Assembly: GCF_041146795.1 (NCBI RefSeq)
Contig: NC_135175.1
Location: 24,343,075-24,407,074, forward strand
From: Maylandia zebra
Taxonomy: Eukaryota > Chordata > Actinopteri > Cichliformes > Cichlidae
DNA: 64,000 nucleotides
Direction of reading: 5' to 3'
The translations under genes and the position numbers were made by a program. Below the pieces are notes generated by a model that made no database searches, was not told where the DNA came from, and was given only the letters and a program-made list of their open reading frames with translations. The stretch's first letter is position 1. Each line of letters opens with the position of its first letter. Shown piece after piece: positions 26,801 through 42,200 of the stretch.

Positions 26801-29800
26801 TTCTTTGCTGTATTTTTCATTTCATGATGTGTTGAATATGTTTTGACTTGGTGAAAGGCAGCACCTCGACCCTTCTCCTATGAAGCCATGCTGTTGTTCA
26901 GTAGATGCAGTGTGGGGTTTAGCATTGTCTTGCTGAAATACACGAGGGCTTCCCTGAAAAAGAATCTGGATGGGAATATTTGTTGCTCTACAACCTGTAT
27001 ATACCTTTCAGCATCTATAGTGTCTTCCCAGATGGGCAAGACACCAATTCCATAGGCACTAATGGACCTCCATACCTTCACAGATGCAGGCTTTTGAACT
27101 GAGCACTGATAACAAGCTCGCTCTGCTTAGTGACCTGTATAACAGACAGTGATTTCAGTGAGGCCAACCTGCGACAGAATTATGTCTGTTTTTAATGCAG
27201 TGCCACTTGAGGGCCTGAAGCTCGCACACATCCAGATTTCTCCACACTCTCTGAATCTTTTGACTTCAAGTTGTACACCGATTTATCTTACAGATCTGAC
27301 TGACTGACCCATCTCTATTTTTGAGAACCTCTAACTCTTTAAGATGATCTTTTTATACAGTCATACTACTTACCTGTTACCATCAAACTCAAAATGAACT
27401 AATATTTTTCATGAAATTAAATGTCTCACATTAAACACTCATTTTTTTATGTTCTATTGTGAATAAAATATGGTTTTATCAGATTTTAAAATCATTGTAT
27501 CCTGTTTTTAATGGAGGTTTTACACAGCATTCCAGCTTTTTGGGAACTCGGGCTGTATAAATTTATAGGTTTGTCATATAAAAAACTGCTGATTGTTGTG
27601 CTGAAACAATCTATTTGCATTTGCTGCATCGGTCTGTGTGGTTTCAGTAACAGTTGTAAAATACCCCCCAAAAAGAATTTCCTTTGGAATCTCATCTTAG
27701 TTTTTTTGTTCTAAGAAAGTAAAACTATTCTGATTGTGAAAATGCCCAAATCTGACGTTTGTGTGCAAAAGTTCATGGTTTCCTTCAAAAACCAGCATAA
27801 TCCTCCTCTTATGGGCACAATTTAGTTAAGCAGCAAAGTCTCAGGCACAGTAAGGCATCTATTTGTTAAACTAAATGGTAAATGGCCTGTATTTATATAG
27901 CGCTTTACTAGTCCCTAAGGACCCTGAAGTAACTGTCTCCTTGCACATATGAGCATCACAACTCGTTTTTCTAATGATGAATCAGCCTTGAAGACTGTGT
28001 TGAAGTAACACATTATTCCAGCAGAAAAGGATGTGTCATCAACAACACATCTTTCTTCTTAAAATATATGTGCACTGGCATTCTTGCTAAGAGTGTTTCA
28101 CAAGGGATAACAAAGCATGCTGCTCAGCGCAAAGCCAGCGAGTGAATGAGTGACATCCAAAGGCTGAAAGTTGTGTTAGTATTAATGCAGAGAGATGTTA
28201 CTGTTAGGGAACACGTGCAGGAATTTAGTAACAGCATCATTATTAAAACAGTAACACTGTTTCTGTTGCTGGCATGCAAAGTACGTGTTAGGGTGCAGTT
28301 TATTGACTTTGAGTTGAATGAAATAATGTAAAAATATTGAGTTATAAAGAATCAGATCAACGGAACAATAACATTGCTAGCTGATAACAGGGGGGGTTCG
28401 AATGGTGGTACCTTTAGCTCTAATGTGGGGTTGCCGACACATCCTGTGCCCGAGATAGGATAGGGGAGATGCGGGGAGGTGGTGGTGATAGTGGTGATGT
28501 GTGACACTGAGCTACTTTGTAACGACCGCTGAATTGGATCGCACTGACCCAAATTAGAGGAAGTCTACAAGTCCTGACCCCCAGCCCCGCCTCAGGCTGT
28601 GCAGGGAGGAGGAGGCGCTAGAGGAGATGTGGCCAGACAGGGTAGGAGGTAGGTAGAGCATACGACAGTGCAGAATAATGTGACAGGGTGACAGAGTGGA
28701 ACAATGGTGGAGAAAGTGTGGGAGCTGAAGACATGTTTCAAGAGAACCGTAGCCTACAACACAATTCGTGGTAAAATATCAAGAAAAATCAGCTTGTTGC
28801 ATTATTTCTTCCACATAGAGAGTCTGCTAATGATAGCAGTGATCAGTCTGTGGTGTTCAGTGCGTCCAAGAGGTGTGCCTTGTTGAAATTTCCAGCACAA
28901 CTGGCTCAGAAATGCACAATATAACACCAACAGTTTAGTTTTTTTAACATCTCTAAACAAATCTTAATCTAAATAGCAGTAAACTGGAATTATTAACGTC
29001 CTCTGATTACTACATTACTTTGTTGTATTTAGATGTGATGGATCCACTGTACTCACCAATAGCAGCCTTCACCTCCACAGCCTCTGACTCCTGGGAGAAC
29101 TGGCTGATCCCTGCAGCGTTCACCGCCCTCACCCTGAACACGTACTTCTCTCCTGTGATCAGACCGTGGCAGATGAACCTGTAAATGCAGAAAGTGCAGC
29201 AGCCATGAATTTGTATCAGAAATTGCTGAAAGAAAACAAGAGGGGTCATTTTTACCTGGTGACATTCACGGGCTTGTTGTTGCAGGGCTCCCACACGTTG
29301 CTCCCCACAATGCTGCCCTCGATGTAGTATCCCACTAACTCTTTGGCATTGCAAGACGCTTCCCAGGACACAACAACTGACGTGTCCGTGTTTCTGGTGG
29401 GAATAACCTTTCCTGGGGCAGATGGGATATCTGCACACAAGAATAGTTACATTTTGGGGCTGAGTCAGTGCTAACATAATATATTTGTACCGTGCAAATG
29501 TTCAGTTTCATCAGATCTGTGATGCAGGAGTCATGACTGCAAAACAGGTCTGGGACCAGTTTGCCTGATAGCATTGTGTGACAAATAAGATTCTTAATAT
29601 CTAAAAGAGCTAATCTTCTCTATGTTTATGTTTATCTCTCTTCTGACCAAGCTTGTCTCCAACTGTGGTGGCCTCAGTCGGGTCAGATGGCTCGCCAACA
29701 CCGGCAGAATTGCAGCAGCGGACACGGAAGCGGTAGGCTTTTCCCTCTGCGAGATCAAACAGCGCAAAGCGAGGAGACTTTACTGGGATCTCCGTGTTCA

Positions 29801-32800
29801 CCCTCTGCCAGCTGTCTGTACCGGAAACACACTGATGGGCAAAGAGGAAAACGTCACACTGTCACTGAAACTCAGGCAATGTAACAATCTCATATGCAGG
29901 AAAACAGAAACGTTTAGTTAAAGTGCATCTGAGGAAAAGTGGAGGAATAATTTACCTTTTCCACATAGTACATGACACCCTCAAGCCCTTTCTCTCCGGG
30001 TGGCTTCCAGCTCAGCACCACATAGTTTTTGGTTGCCTCTGTCACCTGCAGATCACAGGGTTTGCTGGGAACAATGCCCTCTGATGGTCAAAAGGGAAAG
30101 AGTCAAGTCTCCAAAAAAGAAAGATTGACCCTTCAACACCAGATGGATGTATTAAGATCACATCCACCACTTATTGGAAAATGCATCTATTCAAGAAATG
30201 TTATCATTCCTTTCTTCTTTATTATTTTTTAATAATTACATTGATAATAAATAGAGCATAAATGAAAAAGCACAGGTGCTTCTTCTTCCCTGAATGTGGT
30301 TAATAAGCCTGAATCAGGTGGACTCAGAGTTGGAGAATTTTATAATCCCCTTCTACTTGAGTCACTCTCTGATATAAATCATCATGCAAAAGCATTTGAC
30401 CTCCTACCTGCAGGCTCCTCCTCCGTGACAATGATTTGGCCAGTCCAGGGAGCAGAAGTACCTGCAAACATGTAGTAGATCAGTACAGACACATTGTCAG
30501 TCCTGCGATTTTCTGTGAGCTAAATGTTTTCTATATTTTGCTCCAGTGCCAAAACTAATGCCCAAACTACATCTTTTATTCTTCAAAATCCCTAAATATG
30601 TTTAAGAGTGTTTGTGCATTGGATGCTTTGATTCACGATACAGTCAAATTCCTCTCTGTGTCAACTACCTCTCATGCGGGCGCGGTCAGCTGGGTCCATT
30701 GCAGCCACTGGCTCCGAGACTCTGGATGGGCGGCTTATGCCACTTTTGTTTACAGCGCGCACACGGAAGATATAAGAGCGCCCCTCCACCAAACCAGTGA
30801 CGGGGAATCGGGCAAACTTCACCGGGGTGTCATTGCACTGAATCCAGTGAGTGGTTCCGACCTCACACCTGTGCGTAAACATTAAAATATTAGTATGTCA
30901 CATTCAGACTTTTGATTTTATTTCAAACACCTAAAGACTACTTGTTAGTCATGTTATCACCAACATTGTGTTGCCTTATTCCTCTGACATTCACTTGAGA
31001 AAGACTTTTATGTTTTGCATTGATAGCTCATTCTGTGGTGTCTATCCAGTTTAGCTTTGGAGGTTAGAGTAGCAGGAAGCGACGCATTGACCAACCTGTC
31101 CACAAAGTAGCCCAGGATGGAGTTGCCACCATCAACAGCTGGCTGCTTCCATGCAACAATGATATAATCCTTGTTGGCATCCAAACAGCGCACATCCAGA
31201 GGGGCTGCAGGAGCTCCTTCGACCTCAGCATCAGCATCTAACAGATACAAGAAGAATATCATCAGGACAGTATGAGCGCGCTCTCTGAACGTGCACGTTC
31301 TATTGTTTTATTCAGCTTTAGCTCAGCTTTATTTTTGCAATAAATTGACAGGATGTTTGATTTATAGCGAGTGGACCATGTGGGTGAACTTTGCAGCTGC
31401 AGGGTTCAATGCCAGGAATATTTCAGGTCAAGCAGGAGGACAGAATTAGCACAAGCCTGCGCTGAAGGGAAAAGGGATAAAAGAGGTGACTTTTAAATAA
31501 AGCAAACATGCCTGTCATCTGTAGGTAAAGTCAGGACACTAAGGAAAGAGACAAAGGTTTTAGAATAGAGAGACAGATTTATTTTAAACTGGATATGTGG
31601 GGGAATAACGTCTGGAATTTACATCCTTGTATATTGTAAAATTAAATATTCACTTTGTGTTTGTTTTTTATTTTGGTTGTTCATTGGCTCACACAGCTAT
31701 CCAGAGAGCACTGAAATGAATCTGTTGTTCCTCCTTAAAGCAGATATTTACTAGGGGTGCAACGATACACAAAATTCACGGTTCGGTTCGATACTTTGGT
31801 GTCACGGTTCGATATTTTTTCGATACAAAAAAAATGTTCATGCCTTTTTAATTTGTCATTTATTAAAATTATAAATATATATTTTAACTCAAAAGTACAG
31901 TTTTTAAATTTAATGTTGCTGAAACAAAAGTAATTAAAAAAATAAATATATCTCAGGGCTCTCAAAATTTCAAAATCCCTGGTAGCCCTTCGGGCAGGGA
32001 CTCTTCAGTTTTTGGTAGCCCAAAATAAATGTAAGTAGCCCGAATAAAAAAGAGAGCAATTTTGTGATTGATGTTTTGTTTCCTTTACAATATTATACAT
32101 TAAAGTATAATAATTGTTGAAAAACAAATTACAACATTGTATAAAAATTACAATCATCAACTCAAATACTTGGTTCTAATTGAACAGAAATTTCTATGAA
32201 CTTGTAAGAACTGTGTAGGACATGAATCAGTCTGTGTCAGATCCTGAATTTGAAATTTCCACTGAAGTCACGGGTAAGAGACAAGTGGAACCAAGATCGA
32301 GGCCATTTGCTTTTTGAAGTTTGCAAAGTCTGCTAAATTTTGCCAGTGGTAGTTCACTCTTTGCAACATAGTACGCTGTTCTAAATAGATTTTTCAGGTT
32401 TATTTTTAGTATGTTATTTGCAATTGGTGTTTGTTCTGGGAAAGATATTGCAGACTGAGCAATAATGCATTTCTTGCATTTCTCATGGGTTCTAATGAGA
32501 AGTTGCAACGCGCGTTTGCGTCCATATAAAAAGCACTGTTTTTGTCTGCTAGAGTGGGATTTTCACGGCACATTCCGCACCACATCTCTGTGCGTTCATC
32601 ATTTGTTTGAAGCCAGCTCACCTCCTGCAACCACTTTTCCGAGAATACGTGCTTCTTTTGTGGTTCGGACTCCTTCTGACATTTCTTTGGAGGTAGAGGA
32701 ACACCAAAGTAATTGCTTAAAGGAGCTTCTTCGACATCTTTAAGAGTTCTAAACAAATGTCTGTCCTCCTCCAGAAAATCTTATGTATGCAAACACGCGT

Positions 32801-35800
32801 TGCAACTTCATATCTTGTGCGCGTTTTTTTTTATTTTGACAGCGAATGCGCACCTGCGGACCACTTATGTTCACCTGCGGACCACTTATGTGCAGCCCCG
32901 GTTATATAGCTCGTCATATTGCAGCCACAGAAATTCTTTTGTCCATGAAACCATAAAGCTGCACTTTCGTTTTGCCTTATAGTCTGATTTGTCATAACTT
33001 TTCCGTTTTGTGGTAAGCTTTTCTTTGGCTGTTACTTCTTCACCCTGACCTGTCTTATTTGGCTCAGCAGAACTAAAATATATATCCTGCTGCTTTTACA
33101 CGCACACACACATAACGGTCAGCGATTCTCTGCGCGATCAACCTCTCACATGTTTAAGCTTGCTGCAGGAGATTTCACTTGTCATTAGGGATGGGTACCG
33201 GTGTCCGGTGCCATGATGGCACCAGTTCTGACATAAACGGTAGTAACCAGACCGAAAAGCAGCGCACATTTCGGTGCTTTATTTCGGTGCTTTTTTTTCC
33301 TGAGCTGATTCTAGCCAATCGTTTTACGTTTCCGAGGATAGTAGGCGGGGCCAGGTACGTACGTTCTGTTAGAGCAGAGCTACAGATTAAAAATGTCCAA
33401 GGCGAAGCGGTCAAAAGTCTGGCTGTACTTCATAGCAAAATATGCAAACTCAGCAGCCTGCAACAAGTGCTTTAAGCTGATACTGTGATACTGTCAAAGG
33501 AGGTAACACCTCAAATCCGATGAAACACCTGGCGACGCATAGCGTTTTTTTTAAAAGCCCAGAAATGCGCCGTATTTGATAGCTTGCTGCGAGACCTCAC
33601 ACCGAGCACATCTACTGCCGGTGGGTTGCCTGTTATGCAACATCCCCCAAAAACACGAAGAGGAGAGTCCTGGCCCCTAGCCCTGCCAGTGTAGCAGAAA
33701 TGATGACGGATGATGGTGGCAGCAGCAGCAGTTCTTCTCTGCGTGAGTAGCTAATTTACGTTGAGTAGGCTAACCACGTTATTACATTAATGCAGGTAAG
33801 GTGAACTAGCAAACATCATCATAGCTACATGCGGCTGTCCTCTTGTTTGATGGCAGATACTCCCTTCACCCTGGCCAAAAAGGCTAAAATGACCAAAGAA
33901 AAAGTGGAAAACAGTTAAACATGAGAGGTTTAGGACAAAGTTTGTGTTTTTTCCATTGTTTAACCTTCCTGCCTTCTTGGGACCTTTTTGTGCCACTGCT
34001 ATGTGTTAAATGGCTGCCATTTCCACTGTGTTCAGTGGAATATAACCAAACTTGCCACAGGATAGTTTTTACCTGTCAATGTTAATATTCCAGTGTGAAT
34101 TCCTTAAATCAGCCTAAAATGGCTGAGCAGCAGAAATCCCCACACCCATCACCCTGGGGACCATTTTCTGCCCATTGACTTCCATTATAAACGCTATTTT
34201 TCAACCCCAAATTATCATCATATGATTTTATTTTTTCTTCTTTTCTTGGATGTCAATGAAGACTCAGGGCCTTGAAGTTTTAATTTTTAAATTGCAAAAA
34301 AAATGCAAAAAAAATAATGGCAGGTCAAAATGTATGTTGGTGCCAATCTTTGGTCCATCTAAAGGCCTACTTATAATGACAATCACATATTACTTCAACT
34401 GGTTTTTTGTGGAAATATTTAGTTTCGTTTTTTGTTTTTTGGGGCTTATAACACAGGGCGCTCATGTAATAACACTGGGATTTGAAGGGTTAAAACAACG
34501 AAAATATAATTAAAACTTTACATGAATATTTCAGGGAGAAGTAGTTTTACAAGGTTGGCTAATTTAAAGTGGAATAAAATATGGATATATGGTCTTTTTA
34601 TGGCGTGGCTGAGAATGGTCCCTAGGGTGATGGGTGTGAGTTTTTTAAAGGATGGCAGGAGGGTTAAGCACTGCTTCCAGCCAAGAGTGATACCATATAT
34701 GCCCCATAGCTGCAGAAAAGGCTAACATTGTTATATTTTTACAAAAAACAGCTGAACATGAGAGGTTTTTGGACCAATTTTGTGTTCTCCATTCTTTAAG
34801 CACCGGCTCTCTAAGAATAGCATGGCTGCAGCCATGATCGTCTAGTGTTTTGTTGTGGAGACTGTACCTGGATTCTTCTTTACCAAATGACCCTGAACTA
34901 TAACAGAAGAATGAGCAGGATATTTTTCAGCCTCCTCATACTTAGCATGGTTCCTATGTAGAAGCTGAAGCTTCAAAGGTCAGATTGTCTCTGAAGGCAG
35001 CAAAGATAAGCTGTGGTGACCTATTTTTCCATGCTATTTAAACAGATGCCAGAGAGTTGCCACTCAGTGGTGTATCTATTAGAGATATCCTATTTAAAAC
35101 CATCACTAACATCCAAACACTTTGACTTTTAGATGCCATTGCATCATCGGGTGCCAGGGTTTAATCTGTTGTGACTTTGATCTAGATCTGATAGGCTTTA
35201 AAAACATTTTTTAAGGAAATCCACTTGACTAATGTAAAAGAACTACAGTAGAAATATTTATGTGAACACATCTTAGATATATAACATTAGTTTTTATAAT
35301 TTTACTAATATACTAAATCTTGTGTGATGTATGAAGGTTGGTCAGCAGGACCAACCTTCAGAGCTTAGCTAGTTTAGACTCAAAACTCAAACCTGGATCT
35401 GAATTATTAAGATTATTTGGACAAAACAGCTGAGATTAAAGCTGGAGGATATTTTTGTGCATGCTCTGTGAATCTGTGCATGTGTGCCAGATTCAGCTGG
35501 CAGCATAGGACCAAACAAATGGCATGTTTACAGATGAAGATAAAGCCTAATTTCTAAATCAGTCAAAAGATAATCTGAATAGAATAATTATGACTTAATG
35601 ACAAGAAACCGTTCAGCGAGGATGTACCTACCTCTGACAAAGACGTAGGCTGAGTAGGTCTCATATCCAGACTTGGTGGTGACGCGGAGGGTGTAGAGGC
35701 CCTCGTCTTCTTTGTTCAGGTGCGTGAGTGTCAGGGTGGCTCGATCTCCGCTCCAGTGCATGTGAGTCCATTTGGAGGGAGACAGCAGAACATCTGGAGT

Positions 35801-36139
35801 GCAGGTCATTAAGTATTAGCAAGGTGAGAAGTAAACATATTACAGTACAGAGAACAACTGATTTAAATCTACAAGAACTGTACATTACGGGCATTGTTCA
35901 GTATCACAGTAAGTCTTCCTACCATCTCTATACCACTCCACCTCTGGCTGGTAGCGATGCAGGGCAGGGTAGATGATGACTGTACACCCCAGACTCATGG
36001 TCTCACCCTCCCTTCCAAACGATACACCGAATTTATCAACAATGTGAGTCTGGAAGGTGATGCCGTACTCGGAAACTGGGCCAACTATACAAAAGGATGT
36101 GACAACAAAGTCACTGGCTGGTATCATTATTAAACAGTT

Positions 36140-36203
<64 letters not shown>

Positions 36204-39200
36204 TATATATAAAGAATCTCGCAAATTCAGACTACTGAGATTGAATTAAGTGGAACTACAGGTGTTGCACACATCAACTATCAAAGTTTTGCACCCAGAT
36301 GGAAAACGGTGGAAAAGTGAGCGTGTATAAGATGTAAAAGGATAAAGGGCAAAAACACAAATACAGACCAAAAGGGGGACTCTAAAACTTCACTGCAGCT
36401 CTCACAAAAACAACTGCTGAAATAATTCATGTTTTCATGCATTAAAAAATTAGTACATTTTTGCACACTTACTATCTGCAGTTTAATTAGACTATTATGA
36501 ATGTTACTGTGGATTTTTCTATTCAGACAAAAACGGCCATGCTTGGAGAAAATCGATTTCAGACCACACTCCCGACACCCTGTTACCTTCAGTAATGGCC
36601 CCTGCATTGTCAAAAAAGCAACAACAAAAATGTTAATGCAATAGCGCCCATTGTTCTTCTCCAAACATCCCACCACCCTGCTCCCCACTGGGGTTAGTTA
36701 GATTTATAACACAGCTGTTTACTATGCTGTGCTTTTAAATCCATTTGGACTCACTGGACGATCATCAATCATGTTGCAGGCATCTGTTTCATTAATAAAA
36801 AACTGTATGGTACATGCCCAGTTACACACCATGGAAAAAAATGGCAATCAGAAGGAAAAAATCTGCGTTTTCCCAGTGATTGCTTTGCTTTTCATTTAAT
36901 GTCAAAAACTGATTGCAAGTAGTTGTAATGGCCAACTGGACTCTGATTGTAATTAGCTGATGTGAATTTTTGTGTAAGTAGAAGGCAATAGATATACAAA
37001 TTTCAAAGAACTTTGCTTCCACACTGTGTTTTTTGTCCTGTCTCTTCCCCCTCAGCCCTAACTGGTTGAGGCAGATGGCTCCCTGAGCCTCGGTTTGCTG
37101 GAGGTTTCTTCCTGTTGAAAGGGAGTTTTTCCTTCTCACTCTCGCCAAATGCTTGCTTATAGAGTAGTGTTTTCTGGTGGTTGGGATTTTCTCTTCATTA
37201 TTGTAGGGCCTTTACCTTGCAATATAAAGAGCACTGAATCGACTGCTGTTGTGATTTGGCACTATATAAATAAAACTGAATTACACTCATTTGAAAAATG
37301 AAAAATAATTTGTGACTTTCGCTGATGTATCAGTTAATTGCTGTGTTATCAAAAGCAGATTGCATTCAAATACCAGCTTGATACTTGACTGCAGACTAAT
37401 AGCAGACTGATTTTATCTTATTGCTGTTTGGATGCACCAACCTTGCTTTAAATACAACTGACCATGAGTGTTTTAACAGGCCTTAATCGTCATGTTCATA
37501 ACCACCATTTTAAAAGCAGCAAGATCACAAGTTCATTGCACATGATCCCAGTCATTTTGGCCGTGCCAAGATCTCCACCCACTGTTTTCTGTAGCGTAAC
37601 TGTTGCATCATTTCTTTCCAAAGACTGGAGGAGACCAAAACACAGCTCCAATGAAAGGACTTTATAAAAGAAGATAAATGTTGTTCAGAATCCGCTTATT
37701 TGCTAGTATAGCAATTTGCTGTTTAGAGTCTTTATTGACATATTTTACTTTCCAGTGGCCTGAAAAAAGTTCATTCATGAATTAAAACTGGCAGTAAATT
37801 CCAACTTACGCCTGGGTGCTGGCAGGAACTCATCCATTTCACCTTTGAACCCTATGAAGAACAGCAGGAGGCACTTTTAATACATTTCACATTTACAGAT
37901 TGTTGTATGACTTTATCACACTGATGGAGAGAATTTTTGTTTTCATTTCACACACATGCAAATTTAAGTTGTCACACACTAATTTTAAACAGTTAATTAG
38001 GAAAATATAATTACTCTTGAGTTTTTTTTTTATATATGTTTTTGATGATCATGAGCATATTGGCATTAGCTGTGGAATTGGGTGAAACCTACTCTTGACA
38101 ACAACGGAGGCAAATGCAGACAGCTCTCCCTGGGAGTTCATGGCAGAGACACGATACTGAGCTGTATCATCAAAATCACATCTGAAAGAGGAGAGCATCA
38201 GCTGATCAATGTCCATGATATGCACATGTTCGGTGTACTATGTTAAGGATTCATGTGTACGGTGCCCCTCCCCCCAGCTCAACCTAATTCCTTTCAGCCA
38301 TGTAAATAATACCAACTATGTGAGCCCAACTGTAAAACGTTCCATCACTCCTGGCCAGAAATACTCTGGCAAAAAATAGACACGCTGGTGATGTCACACG
38401 CATTAGGTGTTGTGGCTTTCTGTACATGAAGTGATCCGATGTGTGACGTGCCGACAGACTAGCAAGAAAGGTTAACTAATTTGATGGATAAGCAGTAGTT
38501 TAAAAAAGAATAAATAAAGTAAAGCAATTTTATGACACTTTTTCCCCCTAGATGTTTTAATTTAAGAAAATGCAATTTCAACAGCACATCATAGGTTTTC
38601 TATGTGATAAAGAAATGCTGCTTTGGGATTAAACTGTAAGAGATAAATGTATAAAATTACAGAAAACACACAGATATAGGCTGTCCTAAAAGTCCTCCAG
38701 TTTTGGTGATTTGGTGAGTCAAGTTTATACTATTTAATTAGCCTGCACTAGAAAGTATTTGTGTATGTCTTCTATGCTCATAACGTTTAAGAGTACAGCT
38801 TGCTCACTGAACCTGCTAGCATTAGCAGCATTTTTAGCTTGAATGATGCATTATTAAACAGGCCATGTTATTAGATAAACATTTTAACATTGTCCACTGA
38901 ATGTAACAGATATCCGTTAAACTGAATAGCAGCTTGTAGTAGTGGTTGAATTTATATTTAAAGCTGCATGTAATCTTAATGCTAGTGAATTGTTGTGCTA
39001 CAAGTGATCAAACATGAAGCTCAACTCAGAGATGGGGTGCATCTGATGTAGACTAACTTCTACATAATACGGCTACATCTACTATCTTAGACTAGCTATC
39101 CTTAGACCACCTCTTTGTTATCAAGACCCTGGGCCTGTAGATTAAGTCATTTACACATAAGTCCATATATGGCTGAATGCTGAATCCAGGGCAAGATGCC

Positions 39201-42200
39201 TACTTTAAAAAATAACACTCAGTTTAAAGAATCCTAAATTTCAAAGTAAATATTTTAATTTTAACAAAGTATTTTTAATACATATACTACAAACCGAGGC
39301 CCAAGGAACATCAGTGTCAGCCTATCATATTTTGCCCCCAACAAACTTCTTTATTTCAACCCAATTTTGTGTCAGTCACTGGAAAACAGTGAAGATATTA
39401 AATAAACTTTATTTTCAGTATGTAATCATAACAAGTTCTTTGACTAATATATTTTATCTTAATGTCTAACATCTTAACTTCCATGATGTTCTGGTTACGT
39501 TTTTAAGTTAAACTTAATATACAGAGCTGTAGTATAGCACTATTTGGGATTCACAAGTTGCATGAAAATACCCTACCTTCTTTCAAAGGGCTCACTGGAA
39601 AATCTTCAAGGTGATGATGTGTATTGACATTAATTTATGGCATAAAATGTATGTGGACATCTACTTTAAGTACTGTGGATGGGAGAAACGACCTACTTGT
39701 TAATCTCCAGTGAGTGCACGCTGTATCTGCTCTCAATTTTGTACTTGCCAGGGTTGGCAAGCGGATCAAGCGCCACATTGTTTTTGTACCTTGAAAGACA
39801 AAAAAAGTTTGAAAAGAATAAAACAAAATCAAGCGAGGAAACATTAAAAACTAGATGGATCTAGATGGAATGGATAAAGATCATTTTTTGAAAGAACAGA
39901 GAGGAAAGACATAAGATCGTGTAGTTGGTGACCTACCAGACGACCCGTGGGTCGGGCCACCCACTGACAGTGCAGTGCAGCCGCACACACTGTTTCTCCC
40001 ACACAGTGTGGGAGCGAGGTTTAATCACAAACTCTGGGGCGTGCATCAGGCTGTCTTCGTTCATACGCTTGAAGTGTTCCTCGTGTTCATGGATCTAAAG
40101 ATAGAGCAAATCACTCAGGACAGTTTTTACCTTCTACCAACCACAACGTGCTCCACAATTACCATTTTCTTGTAGATACATTTAAATAAAACCAACACAT
40201 CTACTTTAGATATTATCTTCACACATTACAACTGTAAGGATGTGTTCTTCCTTAGTCCTGTGAAAAGATGAGGTGTTGAGGTCTTGTCTGTTTGTTCACT
40301 ATCCAGTATCTCAACACATAATACCACCAATGAGACACTGCTTCCCTCTGTCCGAAGAAACGTGATCTCCTGAAGAATTTGTCACCCAGTAGTAAGGCTG
40401 TGCGGCAGGGGAGGCATATAAATGCAGTGAGGGGGTAAGTGTGGTTTTTCATGATGCTCATTGAATGGCTGGGTACCAATTCACATAATCATCCAGGCAC
40501 ATAAATAACTTTCTTGTGTAAGGGGTAGTAATAACAACCACTTAGCCACAGACACTTTACATTCCCAAGCACTGATGCAATCAACCATGGTCAGTTTTGC
40601 TACAATAAATAAATATTGTTGTGCTTTGTGGCCTGATATTGGCATTAGAATATGGATTTATTGTGATATTATAATAGAGGATGATCTACTATGATCCCAC
40701 AAGTAATGAGCAATAAAAGCACAATATATAAGCACAGATGAATGGTGCAGATGATTCATTTGGATTAAGCATACTTCACCTATCTTGAGTTTCTTTGGAA
40801 AACCTTTTAACTAACAGCCAAAATCTTTTTTTCTTTTTTTAATCACATTATGTCAGTAAAATATAACTCAACACAATGGAAATGTTATACTTAATTGTTA
40901 CTCAGTAGTTTAAGGACTACTTCACCACTACCTAGAGCTGGGCGATAGAACGATAACGATATGTATCGCGATATAACTTTTACTCGATAGAGAAATTAAG
41001 CTATCGCGATAGACCTCGCCGCTCTTGTCCTCTTAAAAAAAAAAAAAAAAAAAGGTCAGCCGATCCAAATTCAGTAGCGCAGAGCCGAACCAATCACAGC
41101 CGCAGCGTCACGTCGCGTGACTTATTACGTACAGCACAAGTGCCAAGCCGCACGTGTGTTTGTTTGGGAAGCAGCCAGCGGGTAATGGAGCCAGCGCCTA
41201 ATGGAGGAAATGAGTGTGCAGACTAGAAAAATCAACCGAGCGTGACCGAAGAGAAAACAGATGATGGTTCCAATGCCGGAGAGATTGTCGAACGGAAGAG
41301 CCATAGAAGTTCCGTAGTGTGAAGGTATTTCGGCTATTTCAAGTCTGACAAAAAACAGAGTAGCGTGCACTGTAAATTGTGCCGAAAGCAAGTCTGGAAA
41401 TACAATAAACTGGTGCATGCGTCACACTGTGCGCCACGTTATTGTTTCGGTGAAATGAATTTCTACAATACTGTTAATTCTACTCTCTGCAGTGTTTAAA
41501 TGCTTACATATACACACAGTTACTGTCCCTCCATACATACGACTCGGTTCTGCTTCTATGCCCCAGCTTTGTTTACTTTTTCCCACCGAGGCTTCTAGAC
41601 TTCTGATTGGCCAACATTTCTGCACGGTTAGGAATCTAGCGCCACCTGCTGCTTTGGCATGTTCATAGCAGCGTTTTCCTTCATTTCTGCCTTTATGTGT
41701 GGACGAGATTATTTTTTAAAACGAAAACGGAAAATCTCCGTTTTCAAAAATACCCGTGTACGTGTGGACGTAGCCTCAGTCTCTGACTGGAAGCGCTAAT
41801 TCATCATTCGGCTTTTGTCAGACTAAAGTAACTGTTACAACTGTTTGAAAAGCTCAGCTATACAACAAGGAGAGATTGAGAATTTCCTTTTAGTTCTCAG
41901 TTTACTTGATATTGACAAAAGTTAGTCAGTTTTGTCTGTTCTTCTGTAAAACAAACTAAGATTTATTTTTAGAATTAATACTTTATTTCTAAGTGGAATT
42001 GACAATTTAGTCTGTTTCGTTTGTTCTATTTTGAAACTTAAACGCTTTAGCGGCTGCCTTTTGTGTAGTTTGCAATATTTGCCTTTATTTATCTGAAAAA
42101 GTCTCATGTACATCTTAAGTACATCTACCCTGTTGAACTTATTATGGGAAATAAATATTTAAAAACAAGCTGCTGATTATTTCACATTTTACTTGTGAGC

